From: Typha latifolia | Taxonomy: Eukaryota > Streptophyta > Magnoliopsida > Poales > Typhaceae | Assembly: GCA_019914945.1 (NCBI GenBank) | Contig: CM034103.1 | Location: 7,378,001 to 7,442,000, forward strand | Direction: 5' to 3' | Length of the DNA: 64,000 nt | Shown: in pieces, positions 55,024 through 64,000 of the stretch | Layout: every line of letters begins with the position of its first letter | How positions within the stretch are numbered: the first letter of the stretch is position 1 | The notes under the pieces: generated by a model | What the model was told of the DNA's origin: nothing | Database searches by the model: none | What the model saw: the letters and a program-made list of their open reading frames with translations, nothing else | Translations under genes and position numbers: made by a program

Positions 55024-55455
55024 CGTGGAGGATGTTTGGTATGGTGCGGAGGGCTCCCCATGCTGTCATGCTTGTTGAAGAAGGTTTCGGCCACGCCACT
55101 ATAGCGTCGGTCGATCTCTGGCTAAACTCACGACTTGTGACCTTGTTTGACGTTAGTGCCTGCCTATATAGTTAAGGGTCATATTCGTATGCCAGTGTCC
55201 ATCGCCGCGATGCCTCCATCTTGGTGGTGTTCCGGGGATTGAACACAACCCGTCTTGCCTTGTCGATATACGCATACGCGGTGGTGGCCTTGCTATAAGG
55301 CACCTGCATCCATGGAGACCACCATGACATTCACATAGAGATTTTGGGCTCCTCCCATTGTATAACTTGAGTCTTTGTGTTCCGAAGAGAAGAGGTATCC
55401 CGTCTCATCGTTGATCAAGGCCTTCCAAGGCTTCAGCAAGTCCAGATCGATCGGT
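55024..55455 (-). pseudogene. Foreign segment in a family D derivative; possible RNA-helicase WW-domain exon
   Basis: Between a Gag N-terminal fragment and an LTR fragment lie about 430 bp that match no other part of the D elements here. The minus strand reads DLLKPWKALINDETGYLF right after the Gag residues MATGNAP. This resembles the N-terminal WW domain of plant DEAD-box helicases of the RH14/RH40/RH46 group, whose sequences have a KPWK-Gly-Leu-x(4)-TG-Tyr/Leu pattern. The similarity ends after about 20 residues, and the rest (for example RWTLAYEYDP in another frame) is unrecognised. Either it is a captured host-gene fragment or an unrelated piece of D that other copies here have lost. Confidence 0.45.
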
Positions 55456-55709
55456 GCATTCCCGGTTGCCATAGCTTCTCTTGTCGCTTGTATTCCCCGT
55501 ATCATCTCCATCATTATCTAGTTATTGATGACCATTTGTTTGGAAAGAGGCCCAATCATGGCTTGAACGTTAGGCTCTTCCGTATTCAGATTTGGAAGTT
55601 CCCATAGTTGTTTCCCCCTCCTCTAATTGGGAAATCTCTTCTTCCTCATCTCACCGTACAACCATGGCTCTAGTTGTCATCATAGGATGCACGTGTCCGA
55701 GGAACGGTG
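55456..55709 (-). pseudogene. Family D Gag N-terminal fragment
   Basis: The minus strand starts near 55680 with MTTRAMVVR, then DEEEEISQLEEGE. It ends with MMEMIRGIQATREAMATGN, the same sequence as the start of the larger D Gag (MTTTKSMAAQRDEEE and ELRATREAMANGN). The frame has stops. It passes directly into the foreign segment at 55455. Confidence 0.75.
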
Positions 55710-55724
55710 GCTCTGATACCAGCT
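55710..55724 (-). other. Primer-binding site of the family D derivative
   Basis: The minus strand reads AGCTGGTATCAGAGC beside the LTR end at 55725, complementary to initiator tRNA-Met. Confidence 0.75.
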
Positions 55725-56142
55725 TGATACAAACTCCCCTTTAGGCTAAGGTTCGATCTCTTTCGATTTTCAGATCTGGATTGGATCTGGCATAGAAATT
55801 TGTAAATAGATCCCGAAAGATGCCACCGTCGGATCGATTTGTAGCCTCAGAAAAGTGTTTTCCAACAAATCAAGTTTCACACAAATCGGACGTAGGGATA
55901 TCGAGATATCATCCGATTAGTGGACGAATGTCAGGGGGTCTGATCAGGATCCGTGGATGGAGGCACAAGATCCTAGATGATGGTGGATGGTGATGGATCA
56001 GCGTTAATGGGGTGGCACCTGTGAATAAGTGGTGGTGGAAGGGTTATGGGTGATGGAAGGGTTAGGGCAAGTGTTGGATAGATTGGAAGAAGGGGGAGGA
56101 GAGGGCTACCCCTAAAGGACTAGGGTGATTGGCTGGTCAAGG
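55725..56142 (-). mobile_element. Family D LTR fragment (3' part), upstream of the derivative
   Basis: About 418 bp of the LTR end are present, truncated at CCTCCCTTGACCAGCC. The order of LTR fragment, primer site, Gag start, foreign segment and LTR fragment (54592-55023) makes a compact element without any U3. Confidence 0.8.
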
Positions 56143-56791
56143 GAGGATGTGCACAAAAAAGCCATGTCTCGTCCTTTTTTCGCACGAATAGCATGAGGGA
56201 TGAGTATGAGCTATGACTTAGTTTAATGAGACCTTGCTCCAACATCTCGGCTACCATCTTTGAGATAACTTCCTTTTGCACATGTGGATGCTGATATTGC
56301 CTCACATTTGCCGATGCAGCCCCGAGTACAATCTCTATATGATGGTCCGCCGCTCTCCCGGTGGCAACTCCTATATGATGGTCCGCCGCTTTCCCGGTGG
56401 CAATTCAATAGTAGTACCTAAACTCGTTTGAGGTTTATCTCCTGCTGGTCCTAATTGAATAAGATAGGCCAAATCATACGCATAAGGCAACCCCATCATA
56501 GGCTGCATCGCATGAATCGGCGAAGACTGAACACCATCAAGCCGCACATCTTTGTTTCCTTGTTTAAATTTCATCCACATGCTCCAGAAATCAAATATGA
56601 CGGGTCCTAAAGTCTATAACCACCGAGTACCAAGGACAATGTCCACTCCTCGCAGCGCCGACAGATACAAGTCCATAATGATGTCGTGTCCTTGCACCAG
56701 TATACCGACCTGGCGACAGAAGCTCTCTGCCTTAAGATTCGTGCCATCTCCAATAGCAACGTCAAATCCCGTGGTCGGTTTGGCATCCAAA
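56143..56791 (-). pseudogene. Gypsy family B RT start and protease, left part of a B copy split by a D insertion
   Basis: The minus strand reads HVQKEVISKMVAEMLEQGLI and the RKKDETWLFC motif at 56150-56290 (RT start). Further right come the protease half GFDVAIGDGTNLKAESF and LYLSALRGVDIVLGTRWL at 56610-56780. The RT is cut at 56143 by the D fragment. The protease continues at 60580, beyond the D element. Confidence 0.8.
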
Positions 56792-57663
56792 TGATACGAT
56801 TTGGACTTCCCCGATGTTGTCTCAAGCATGGATTCACTTTAGGGGTGTCTTTGTTTTTTGTTTTAATACTTAATTCCTAAGAAAATGAGTTTTCTATGAC
56901 TGGCGTTCGAACGCAGTTGTGAACGCCTACATCACGTCCAAAGAGTGTGAATTGAGCGTTTGAACGCCATGTTCGAACGCGGTGTGCATGCCTGTATCGT
57001 GTTCACAAATACGAAGAAGTGGGAAATAGGTGTGTTCGGTCGTGCATTCGAACGCCTGCATCGCATTAGCAAAAATGTACTATTTAGGGTTAATTTTGAA
57101 TTGTTTGGTTAGTCTCTAAAGGATGTGGATGGCAAACATAGAGTCATTATTGATGAATTGAGTTTTGCCTTGCCTCCTTCGTCTTCTTCGCTCTCGTTCT
57201 CTCGATCTACGGTGACGCTGCTTCTAACCTCCCTCGACTGGCCAATCACCCTAGTCCCTTAGGGGTGGCCTTCTCCTCCCCCTTTTTCCAATCTATCCAA
57301 CACTTGCCCTAACCCTTCCACCACCGCTTTTCACCGGTGTCACCCCATTAACGTCGATCTACCACCAACCGCCATCATCTAGGATCTCCTGCCTGCATCC
57401 ACGGATCCTGATCAAACCCCCTGACGTTTGTCTACTAATTAGACGATATCTCGAGATCCCCACATCTGGAGGAAACTCTGGTGGAGGCCCGAAGCGATAC
57501 TGCGCCTGAAACTTGATTTGTTGGCTCTTTTCTAGGGCTACAACATATCCAAATTTCACGTCGATCCGACGGTGGTATCTTTCGGGATCTATTTACAAAC
57601 ATTCGTGCTAGAATCAGTCCATATCTGAGAATTGGAAGAGATCAAACCTTAGCTAAAAAGGGA
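56792..57663 (+). repeat. Family D 5' LTR (872 bp, lacks the last bases)
   Basis: The LTR begins TGATACGATTTGG and breaks off at AAAAAGGGAGAG, about ten bases before the expected end. TTCGAA-type repeats lie at 56905-57055. No primer site follows because family C sequence begins here. Confidence 0.85.
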
Positions 57664-57717
57664 GAGTTCTTTCAACTTCTCTCTCTTCTTCTCTCTTCTT
57701 CTCTCTTCTTCTCTCTT

Positions 57718-57776
<59 letters not shown>

Positions 57777-58329
57777 CTCTTCCTCCTTAGCTCGGGTTCA
57801 CTAGAACCAAGCCGCCGGCGAGAGGCCGGCGCCCTCCCCGCCAGCCCGGGTCCGCACCTCCCCCCCTCTTCTTCTTCTTCTTCTTCTCCTTCCTCTGTTT
57901 CTGCTCTTTCTTTTTCTGCACAGTGCTGGGCCAAGCCCAGCACTAATGGTAGTTTTTCTAATTAATTAATTTATTATTGATTTATTTATTTTTTTGATGT
58001 TATTTATTTAGGTTTTTCCTTCTTAATTAATGCAAATAGATTATTTAGACATTAATTAGTTTAATAATACTCTATAATCTTCAATATGATTAGTATTAAT
58101 TATAATTTGTATAATCAATGATTAATTAGGTATAAATAAAAGTAATACTAATATTTATTTATTGATATCTCTATTAGATTAATATATAGATTTGTAAATT
58201 ATAATTATCAAATTTCTATACTAATATTTTTATGAGATACATTTTTAAATAATTCTAATAATTTATTATACATTATTATTTTGTAACAAATAAAATAATC
58301 AGCTTATGTATTTATTTATTATTTTACAG
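57664..58329 (+). mobile_element. Family C2 LTR fragment inside the D element
   Basis: The order is a CT-rich tract including (CT)n at 57721-57775, a GC-rich piece with CAGTGCTGGGCCAAGCCCAG near 57920, and then the AT-rich C2 sequence (aattaatgcaaatagattat near 58024). It is the reverse complement of 34500-34980 and 42590-42990. It stops exactly where D integrase coding begins. Confidence 0.8.
57721..57775. repeat. (CT)n microsatellite
   Basis: More than 24 uninterrupted CT units lie inside the C2 fragment. Confidence 0.95.
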
Positions 58330-59618
58330 AGACTATTGATGGCACACTTCCATGGCACTCCTATAGCAGGCCATGAAGGGGTCTTACGTACCTATAAGCG
58401 GTTGGCCCAAAATTGTACATGGACAACAATGAAGTCGGATGTGAAGAAATATGTGCATGAATGCCAAATCTACTAATGAGTCAAATCGGAGACGCTCAAA
58501 CCCAACGGGTTGTTGCAACCACTGCCTATACCGGAGCATATTTGGGAGGACATCTCCATGGACTTCATCGAAGGGCTGCCGGAGATCCGAGGATAATCGG
58601 TGGTGTTTGTTGTAGTGGATAGGCTGAGCAAATATGTTCATTTCATAGCGTTGTCTCACCCGTTTTTAGCGAAAAAGGTTGCTGAAATTTTTGTTCAGAA
58701 AGTGGCGCGCTTGCATGGGATGCCTAGGACGATCGTGTTAGATCAGGATCGCATCTTCATTAGCAAGTTTTGGTCCGAGTTCTTCAGATTGCAAGGGACT
58801 CGAATCAACCTTAGTTCAGCTTATCACCCCGAGAAGAATGGCCAAACCGAGGTGGTGAATCGCGGACTGGAGCAATAGATGCGATGCTTTGTGGCGGACC
58901 GAGCAAAGGATTGGGTCAAATTCCTTTCATAGGCTGAGTGGTCATACAATACCGCTCATCACTCTAGCATCGGCTTGACCCCCTTTGAGGCGGTTTATGG
59001 GCGCACCGGCCCGGTCTTGCGTACCTACGATAGACTCACGGTGGGAGATAGAACCAAGCTTGACTTGGAACTTGCAGATCGAGATGAAACATTGAGATGG
59101 CTCAAGATTCACCTATCAACAGCCCAAAATTGCATGAAGCAGACTCATAACAAAGGCCGGCATGAGCAAGAATTTGAGGTGGATCAATGGGTGTTCGTTC
59201 AAGCTCAACCGTACCGGAAATCCACATTGAGGCCAATTTTGAACCAAAAGTTGGGTTACAAGTACTATGGTCCGTACCGAGTGCTACAACAAATCGGTCC
59301 AGTAGCTTACCTGTTGGATCTATCTAAGGGAACCATAATACATCTGGTCTTCCATGCATCGGCATTAAGGCCCAGATCGGGCCTAACCATGTGGTGGGTT
59401 CGGCCTTGCCCGAACCAATGGAGGAAGATGGCCCCACTGAACCGGTCCAAGTCTTAGGCCACAGGAAAAGACGCCATGGATCCAGATTGGAGACCGAAGT
59501 GCTGATCGAGTGGCTGGGCAAACCAATTGATGAGTCTACATGAGAGCTAGAGTGAGATATCATGGATCACTTTCCAAATTTCAAACCTCAAGGACAGGGT
59601 TGCGGAAGCGTGGTGGAT
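58330..59618 (+). pseudogene. Family D integrase with chromodomain-like C-terminus
   Basis: The plus strand reads LLMAHFHGTPIAGHEGVLRT (zinc-domain His pair). A decayed CQIY lacks the second Cys. [11 protein letters not shown] (first Asp), TIVLDQDRIF (second Asp) and GQTEVVNRGLEQ (catalytic Glu) follow, so all three acidic residues are kept. The C-terminal region has WVFVQAQPYRKS and VFHASALRPRSG. A chromodomain-like LIEWLGKPIDE lies near 59500-59535, with stops after it. Stops at 58477-58482, 58594, 58876 and 58930 break the frame. The purine-rich GCGGAAGCGTGGTGGAT precedes the 3' LTR. Confidence 0.85.
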
Positions 59619-60574
59619 TGATACGATTCGGACTTCATCGATGTCGTCTCAAACATGGATTCACATTAGGGGTGTCTTTGTTTCTTATTTTAATGTTTAA
59701 TTCCTAAGAAAATAAGTTTTCTGTAAGTCGCATTCGAACGCGGGTGGAGTGCATTCAAACGGGGTTGTGAATGCCTGCATCCCGCCTAGAGAGTGTGAAT
59801 TGTGCGTTCGAATGCCTTGTTCGAACGCACTATGAATGTCTGTATCACATTCGCAAATCCAGAGAAGTGGGAAACAGGTGTGTTCGATCGCGCGTTCAAA
59901 CGCCTGCTTCGTGTTCGCATATCCAGAGAAGAGTGAACTAGGTGCGTTCGAACGCGAGCGGGCACATTCAAACGCGGTCGGCGAAAATGTACTATTTAGG
60001 GTTAATTTTGAATTGTTTGGTTAGCCTAAAGGATGTGGATGGCAACCATTGAGTCGTTATTGATGAATTGAGTTTTGCCTTGCCTTCTTCATCTTCTTCA
60101 CTCTCGTTCTCTCGATCCCCGATGACGCCGCATCTAACCTCCCTCGACCGGCCAAATCACCCTAGTCCCTTAGGGGTGGCCCTCTCCTCCCCTTCTTCCA
60201 ATCTATCCAACACTTGCCCTAACCCTTCCATCAACCATAACCCTACCACCACCACTTTTAACTAGTGTCACCACATTAACACCGGTCCACCACCAACCAC
60301 CATCATCTTGGATCTCGTGCCTCCATCTATGAATCTTGATCAAACCCTCTGATGTTTGTCCACTAATCGGACGATATCTCGAGATCCCCACATCTGATCC
60401 ACTTGAAACTTAATTTGTTGGAAAAATATTTTCTAGGGCTACAACATATCCAAATTTCACTTTGATCAGAAAGCGGTATCGTTCAGGATATATTTATAAA
60501 TTTTCATGCCAGAATGAGTCCACATCTGAGAATTGGAAGAGATCGAACCTTAGCCAAAAGGGGAGATCGTACCA
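59619..60574 (+). repeat. Family D 3' LTR (956 bp)
   Basis: The LTR begins TGATACGATTCGG and ends GGGGAGATCGTACCA, directly followed by the TSD CCAAA. Palindromic TTCGAA repeats lie at 59730-59980. It is the best full-length reference LTR for family D in the window. Confidence 0.9.
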
Positions 60575-60579
60575 CCAAA

Positions 60580-61297
60580 TCCAATTTCCTCACTAACCTC
60601 TCGTCTACAAAGTTGTGTGTACTCCCCGAATCAATAAGGTTGTGCACACAATGTTTTCTAATGAGTCCATCTACTCGTAACGTCCTCGACGCAGAAGTAC
60701 CCGAATATGCATGCATCAATATTTCTGCTTAGATATCTTCCTCCAGGCCCTCCTCAATGGTCTCTTCATGGACCCCCTCTATACACTCCATCATCAACAA
60801 CCTCATCATCCTCCTCAACACCATCGAAAAGCATCACATTCCCGACCGGTTTAGAACAACTATGACCGCGGGTGAAACGCTCATCACACCGAAAGCAAAG
60901 GACCTTCGCTCTTCGCTCCTCCACCTAGGCAGGTGTGAGAGTTCGAATGGGGGGTCATGTGCCTCCTCTAACATCAAAATCAAAGGTGGTCGTGGTCTAG
61001 TACTCGCAGCTGTTGTTTTTGAAACCACAGAATTTCTAACCGACGTTCTAAGTGCAAACCGCCAATCTCAGTTGCCCCAATTTGTTTTCGCTGCCATCTT
61101 TAGAGCCCTATGCTTTTGTTCCATCCTCATGGCGTTCTCAAAGGCTTCCTCAAGAGTAGTAGGACATAGAGCACGAACATTTGCTTGTATCTCATCCTGC
61201 AGCCCTGAAATAAATACACTCATCAATGTTCGTTTGGGCCACGGTGGCTCACAACGACTACTAACTCTTTTAAACTCAGCTTGTTACTCTAATATGG
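60580..61297 (-). pseudogene. Gypsy family B protease N-part and Gag, right part of the split B copy
   Basis: The minus strand reads RKHCVHNLIDSGSTHNFVDE near 60600-60660 (active site kept). Upstream lie the acidic linker and a Gag with RFKSRMED-like helices decayed, including an AKTNWGN-type segment near 61050-61080. It is continuous with 56143-56791 once the D element is removed. It ends at a D LTR fragment at 61298. Confidence 0.8.
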
Positions 61298-61744
61298 TCA
61301 TACGATCTCCCCTTTAGGCTAAGGTTCGATCTCTCCCAATTCTCAGATCTGGACTAGATCTGGCACGAAACTATGCAAATAGATCCTAAAAGATGCTGCC
61401 ATCAGATCGATCTAAGATTTTAATATATTGTAGCCCCAAAAAAGAGCTTTCCAACGAATCTAGTTTCAGGTGAATCAAATGTAGGAATCTCGAGATATCA
61501 TCCGATTAGTGCACGAACATTAGGGGGTCTAATTAGGATCCGTGGATGGAGGCACGATATCCTAGATGATGGTGGTTGGGGGTGGACCGACGTTAATGGG
61601 GTGGCACCGGTGAAAACTGGTTGTGGAAGGGTTATGATTGATGGAAGGGTTACGGCAAGTGTTGGATAGATTGGAAAAAGGGGGAGGAGAGGGGCCACCC
61701 CTAAGGGACTAGGTTTATTGGCTGGTCGAGGGAGGTTAGAAGCT
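61298..61744 (-). mobile_element. Family D LTR fragment (3' part) in family B Gag
   Basis: On the minus strand the fragment starts CTTCTAACCTCCCTCGACC and ends GGGAGATCGTATGA (TG/CA end changed). It interrupts B Gag: the stretch before it matches 22420-22436, and 61748-61770 matches 22846-22867. About 400 bp of Gag are missing between these, so there was also a deletion. Confidence 0.75.
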
Positions 61745-61770
61745 CAAAGTGCCAATCCTCCTCATCGATT

Positions 61771-61985
61771 GGGTCTATGTTCGACTCCAATTGTATCGGC
61801 AAATCTCGGTATGAACCATTCAGAACCAAAAGCTAGCACATCATTTCTTTGGTTCATTTCAAATTCTAGGGAAGGTGGGAGAGGTTGCATATAAGCTGGA
61901 CTTACCCAAGTCGTCTTGAGTTCACCCGGTCTTCCATGTACCCAGCTTGAGAGCTTGAGTTGGTCTAGTTGAGCAGGTTGAAAAT
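61771..61985 (+). pseudogene. Gypsy integrase C-terminal fragment, different family (F)
   Basis: The plus strand reads WVYVRLQLYRQISV, a stop, then NQKLAHHFFGSFQILGKVGE, AYKLDLPKSS, a stop and VHPVFHVPSLRA. This is the conserved integrase C-terminal region before the chromodomain. It differs from B (LERISPITYRLELP) and D (LQQIGPVAYLLDLS), so it is another gypsy family. Confidence 0.8.
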
Positions 61986-62640
61986 TAAAATTTCAAAGGG
62001 AGTAGGAATCAATTTAATTGTTCAAATGATCTGAGAATTAGATATGTTACTCCTTTGAAAGTTAGAAATCAAACGCAACAAGAATCCTGTCGATTGGGTA
62101 GATAGATCAAAAGATATGAAGGAAATAATGTTTGTCGATACGAGTTGTTATTCTAGACATAACTGAATATGAAAATTTTGAAGGCATTAGGGATCAATCT
62201 AATTGTTGAAATGATCTAAGAATCGAATATGTTGTTCCTCTGAGAGTAAGAAATCCAAAGTGTCTAGGATCCCGTCGTTCGGGTAGATAGATCAAAAGAT
62301 ATGAAGGAAATAATAAGCAAAGGTCAAGAGATGGTAGGATGGACACGATTAACGGAAAATGGTGGTACGGTTAGGGTTTGGGAATGAAAGTGGATAATGG
62401 CCATGGAAGATGGGGATTGTTCCTTAAACAAGATGAGAAGGGAGAAGGGAGCTTCTAGATATGGCTAGTCGCTAGAGTGAGGAGGGAGAAGCAACGAAGG
62501 ATTAATGTCGACTATAAAAAGAAGCTCAGAGTGGATACCAAGGGGGAGGAAGGGGGAGGAAGAAGGTTGGCTCAAGCCTAGAAGCAAAACAAAAGCTATA
62601 ATAATCCATAATCTCAAAGTGGTTGCTATTCCTTATATTT
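61986..62640. other. LTR-like sequence with a 185-bp-period duplication
   Basis: Two copies of a block of about 135 bp begin at 62005 and 62190 (ggaatcaatttaattgttcaaatgat against ggatcaatctaattgttgaaatgat, differing by scattered changes). The following part (62330-62640) is GA-rich and ends with a TATA-like sequence (ATATAAGG on the minus strand, near 62633). It is probably a minus-strand LTR of an unassigned gypsy family. Confidence 0.45.
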
Positions 62641-63573
62641 AGAGCCTAGCTAAACGTCCAAAAACCATAAACAAATGATAGCACGGGTGACGAGTAAGAG
62701 CTATGACTAGGTTGGATGAGGCCTTGCTCCAACATCTCGGCTACCATCTTGAAGATAACCTTCTTTTGCACATGTGGATATCGATATGGACACACGTTCT
62801 CTAGTGCAACCTCGGGCACAATCTCTATGCGATGGTGCGCCATTCGCCTTGGTGGCAACTCCTTTGGTTCCCCAAACAGTCCAGCAAATTTATCTAATAA
62901 ATTAGACAATTCAATTGTAGTACCTAAACTCATTAGAGGCTCATCTCCTGCTGGTCCTAACTAAAGAAGATAGGCCAAATCACTCGCACAAGGCAGCCCC
63001 ACCATCGGCTGCATCACTAGATTTGGCAGAGATCGAACACCATCAAGCTGCACATCTTTGTTTCCCAACTTAAATTTTATCCACATGCTTCGAAAATCAA
63101 ATGTGATGGTCCTAAGCTCTGTAACCACTGAGTGCCAAGGACAATGTCCACTCCTCGTAGTGCAAACGGATACAAGTCTACAATGATATCGTGTCCTTGC
63201 ACCCGTATACTGACCCGGCGACACAAGGTTTTCGCCCGAAGCTTCATGCTGTCTGCAATACCAAGGTCAAAACCCTACGGTCAGTTCAGTGTCCAAGCCC
63301 AATCTCCTCACTAACCTCTCATATAGAAAGTTGTGTGTACTCCTCGAGTAGATGAGGATGTGCACACAATGCTTTCTAACGAGTCCGCCCATTCGCAATG
63401 TCCTCGGTGCAGAAGTAGCCGAATATACATGCATCGATATTTCAGCTTGGATGTCTTTCTTTGCGCCTTCCTCCACGGCCTCCTCATGGACCACCTTTGA
63501 GCACTCTCCATCACCAACAACCTCACTGTCCTACTCGAGACCGTCGTTGAGCATCACACTCCTAATCGGTTTG
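62641..63573 (-). pseudogene. Gypsy family B RT start, linker and protease
   Basis: 62646-62933 reads LLDKFAGLFGEPKELPPRRM and HVQKKVIFKMVAEMLEQGLI, the start of RT. 62961-63224 is the linker and protease end. 63267-63494 has VHEEAVEEGAKKDIQAEISM and LIYSRSTHNFL, where the active-site Asp is Tyr and the Gly is Arg. Sequence to the right is a family D LTR. Confidence 0.8.
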
Positions 63574-64000
63574 TGATACGATTCGGACTTCACCGTTGTC
63601 ATCTCGAGCATGGATACACTTTAGGGATGTCTTTGTTTCTTGATTTAGTGTTTAATTCTTAAAACTATAATTTTTCTGTATATCGCGTTCGAACGAGGGT
63701 GAAGTGCATTCGAATGCGCTTGTGAACGCTTGCAACGAGTTTGCACATCCATAGAATGTGAAATCCGCGTTCGAACGCCACATTTGTACACGCCTGCGAA
63801 GGCCTGCATCGCGTTCGCACATACAGAGAATGCACAATGTGCGTTCAAATCTGATCGGGCGCGTTCAAACACGGTCGGCAAAAATCTACAATTTTAGAAT
63901 TGTTTGGTTAGCCTCTAAAGGTGTGGATGACAATAATGAAATTATTTTTGAATGAATTGAGTTTTGCCCTTGTCTCCTTCGTTTTCTTCTCTCTCATTCT
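63574..64000 (+). mobile_element. Family D LTR, continues beyond the window
   Basis: The LTR begins TGATACGATTCGGACTTCACC, as at 59619, and carries TTCGAA-type repeats at 63690-63870. It begins directly after family B protease, the same target region as the insertion at 56792. The other end is outside the window. Confidence 0.85.

Larger units (their letters stand above)
56792..60574 (+). mobile_element. Gypsy family D element inserted in a family B protease region, TSD CCAAA
   Basis: The element has a 5' LTR (56792-57663), a family C fragment replacing the gag-to-RNase H region, an integrase gene and a 3' LTR (59619-60574). CCAAA precedes 56792 (56787-56791) and follows 60574 (60575-60579). 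Removing the element joins the B sequence gcatccaaa to tccaatttcctcac, as in the uninterrupted B copy near 21690-21715. It is a complete insertion that later suffered internal replacement. Confidence 0.9.

Overview
This is nuclear DNA from a flowering plant. One ordinary single-exon gene (ROH1/BPS1-like, 4466-5611) stands in about 58 kb of transposable elements nested in one another. The gene has GC-rich third codon positions, which leans toward a monocot, but the sequence alone does not settle the species. There is no bacterial-type organisation, no operon and no CRISPR array. Apart from the ROH1-like gene, nearly all coding potential belongs to retrotransposons, and every retrotransposon copy seen here is damaged.

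Layout. 1-6335: 3' end of an L1-type LINE; a tRNA-derived SINE with a 16-bp target-site duplication (TSD); AT-rich intergenic DNA; the ROH1-like gene. 6336-13607: a LINE on the minus strand, possibly full length, containing a hAT-type MITE with perfect 8-bp TSDs and an LTR of gypsy family D. 13608-24811: a second LINE ORF1 fragment on the plus strand, then a gypsy family B element on the minus strand split by a Copia element (E1), then the start of another Copia element (E2) on the plus strand. 24812-34282: an LTR retrotransposon (family C, Tekay/Del-like ends) with 3.1-3.2 kb LTRs and a non-coding internal region. 34283-46396: further family C LTRs in both orientations, a deleted family B element, and a GC-rich repeat block. 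46436-64000: a mosaic of B and D gypsy elements. It includes a D element (56792-60574) inserted in a B protease region with 5-bp TSD CCAAA, and a D derivative that appears to carry part of a host RNA-helicase gene.

Family names B, C, D, E and F are my own labels. B and D are related chromodomain-bearing Ty3/gypsy elements with 0.83-0.96 kb LTRs and tRNA-Met primer sites. C has giant LTRs. E1 and E2 are Ty1/copia. F is a small unassigned gypsy remnant.

The most interesting signals are these. The U3 regions of unrelated gypsy and Copia LTRs share a repeat unit built on the palindrome GCGTTCGAACGC. The family C element has a strongly cytosine-depleted interior. Two family C LTRs lie head to head and could form a long foldback. 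The D derivative appears to hold a captured host exon. Several D LTR fragments are truncated at nearly the same LTR position.
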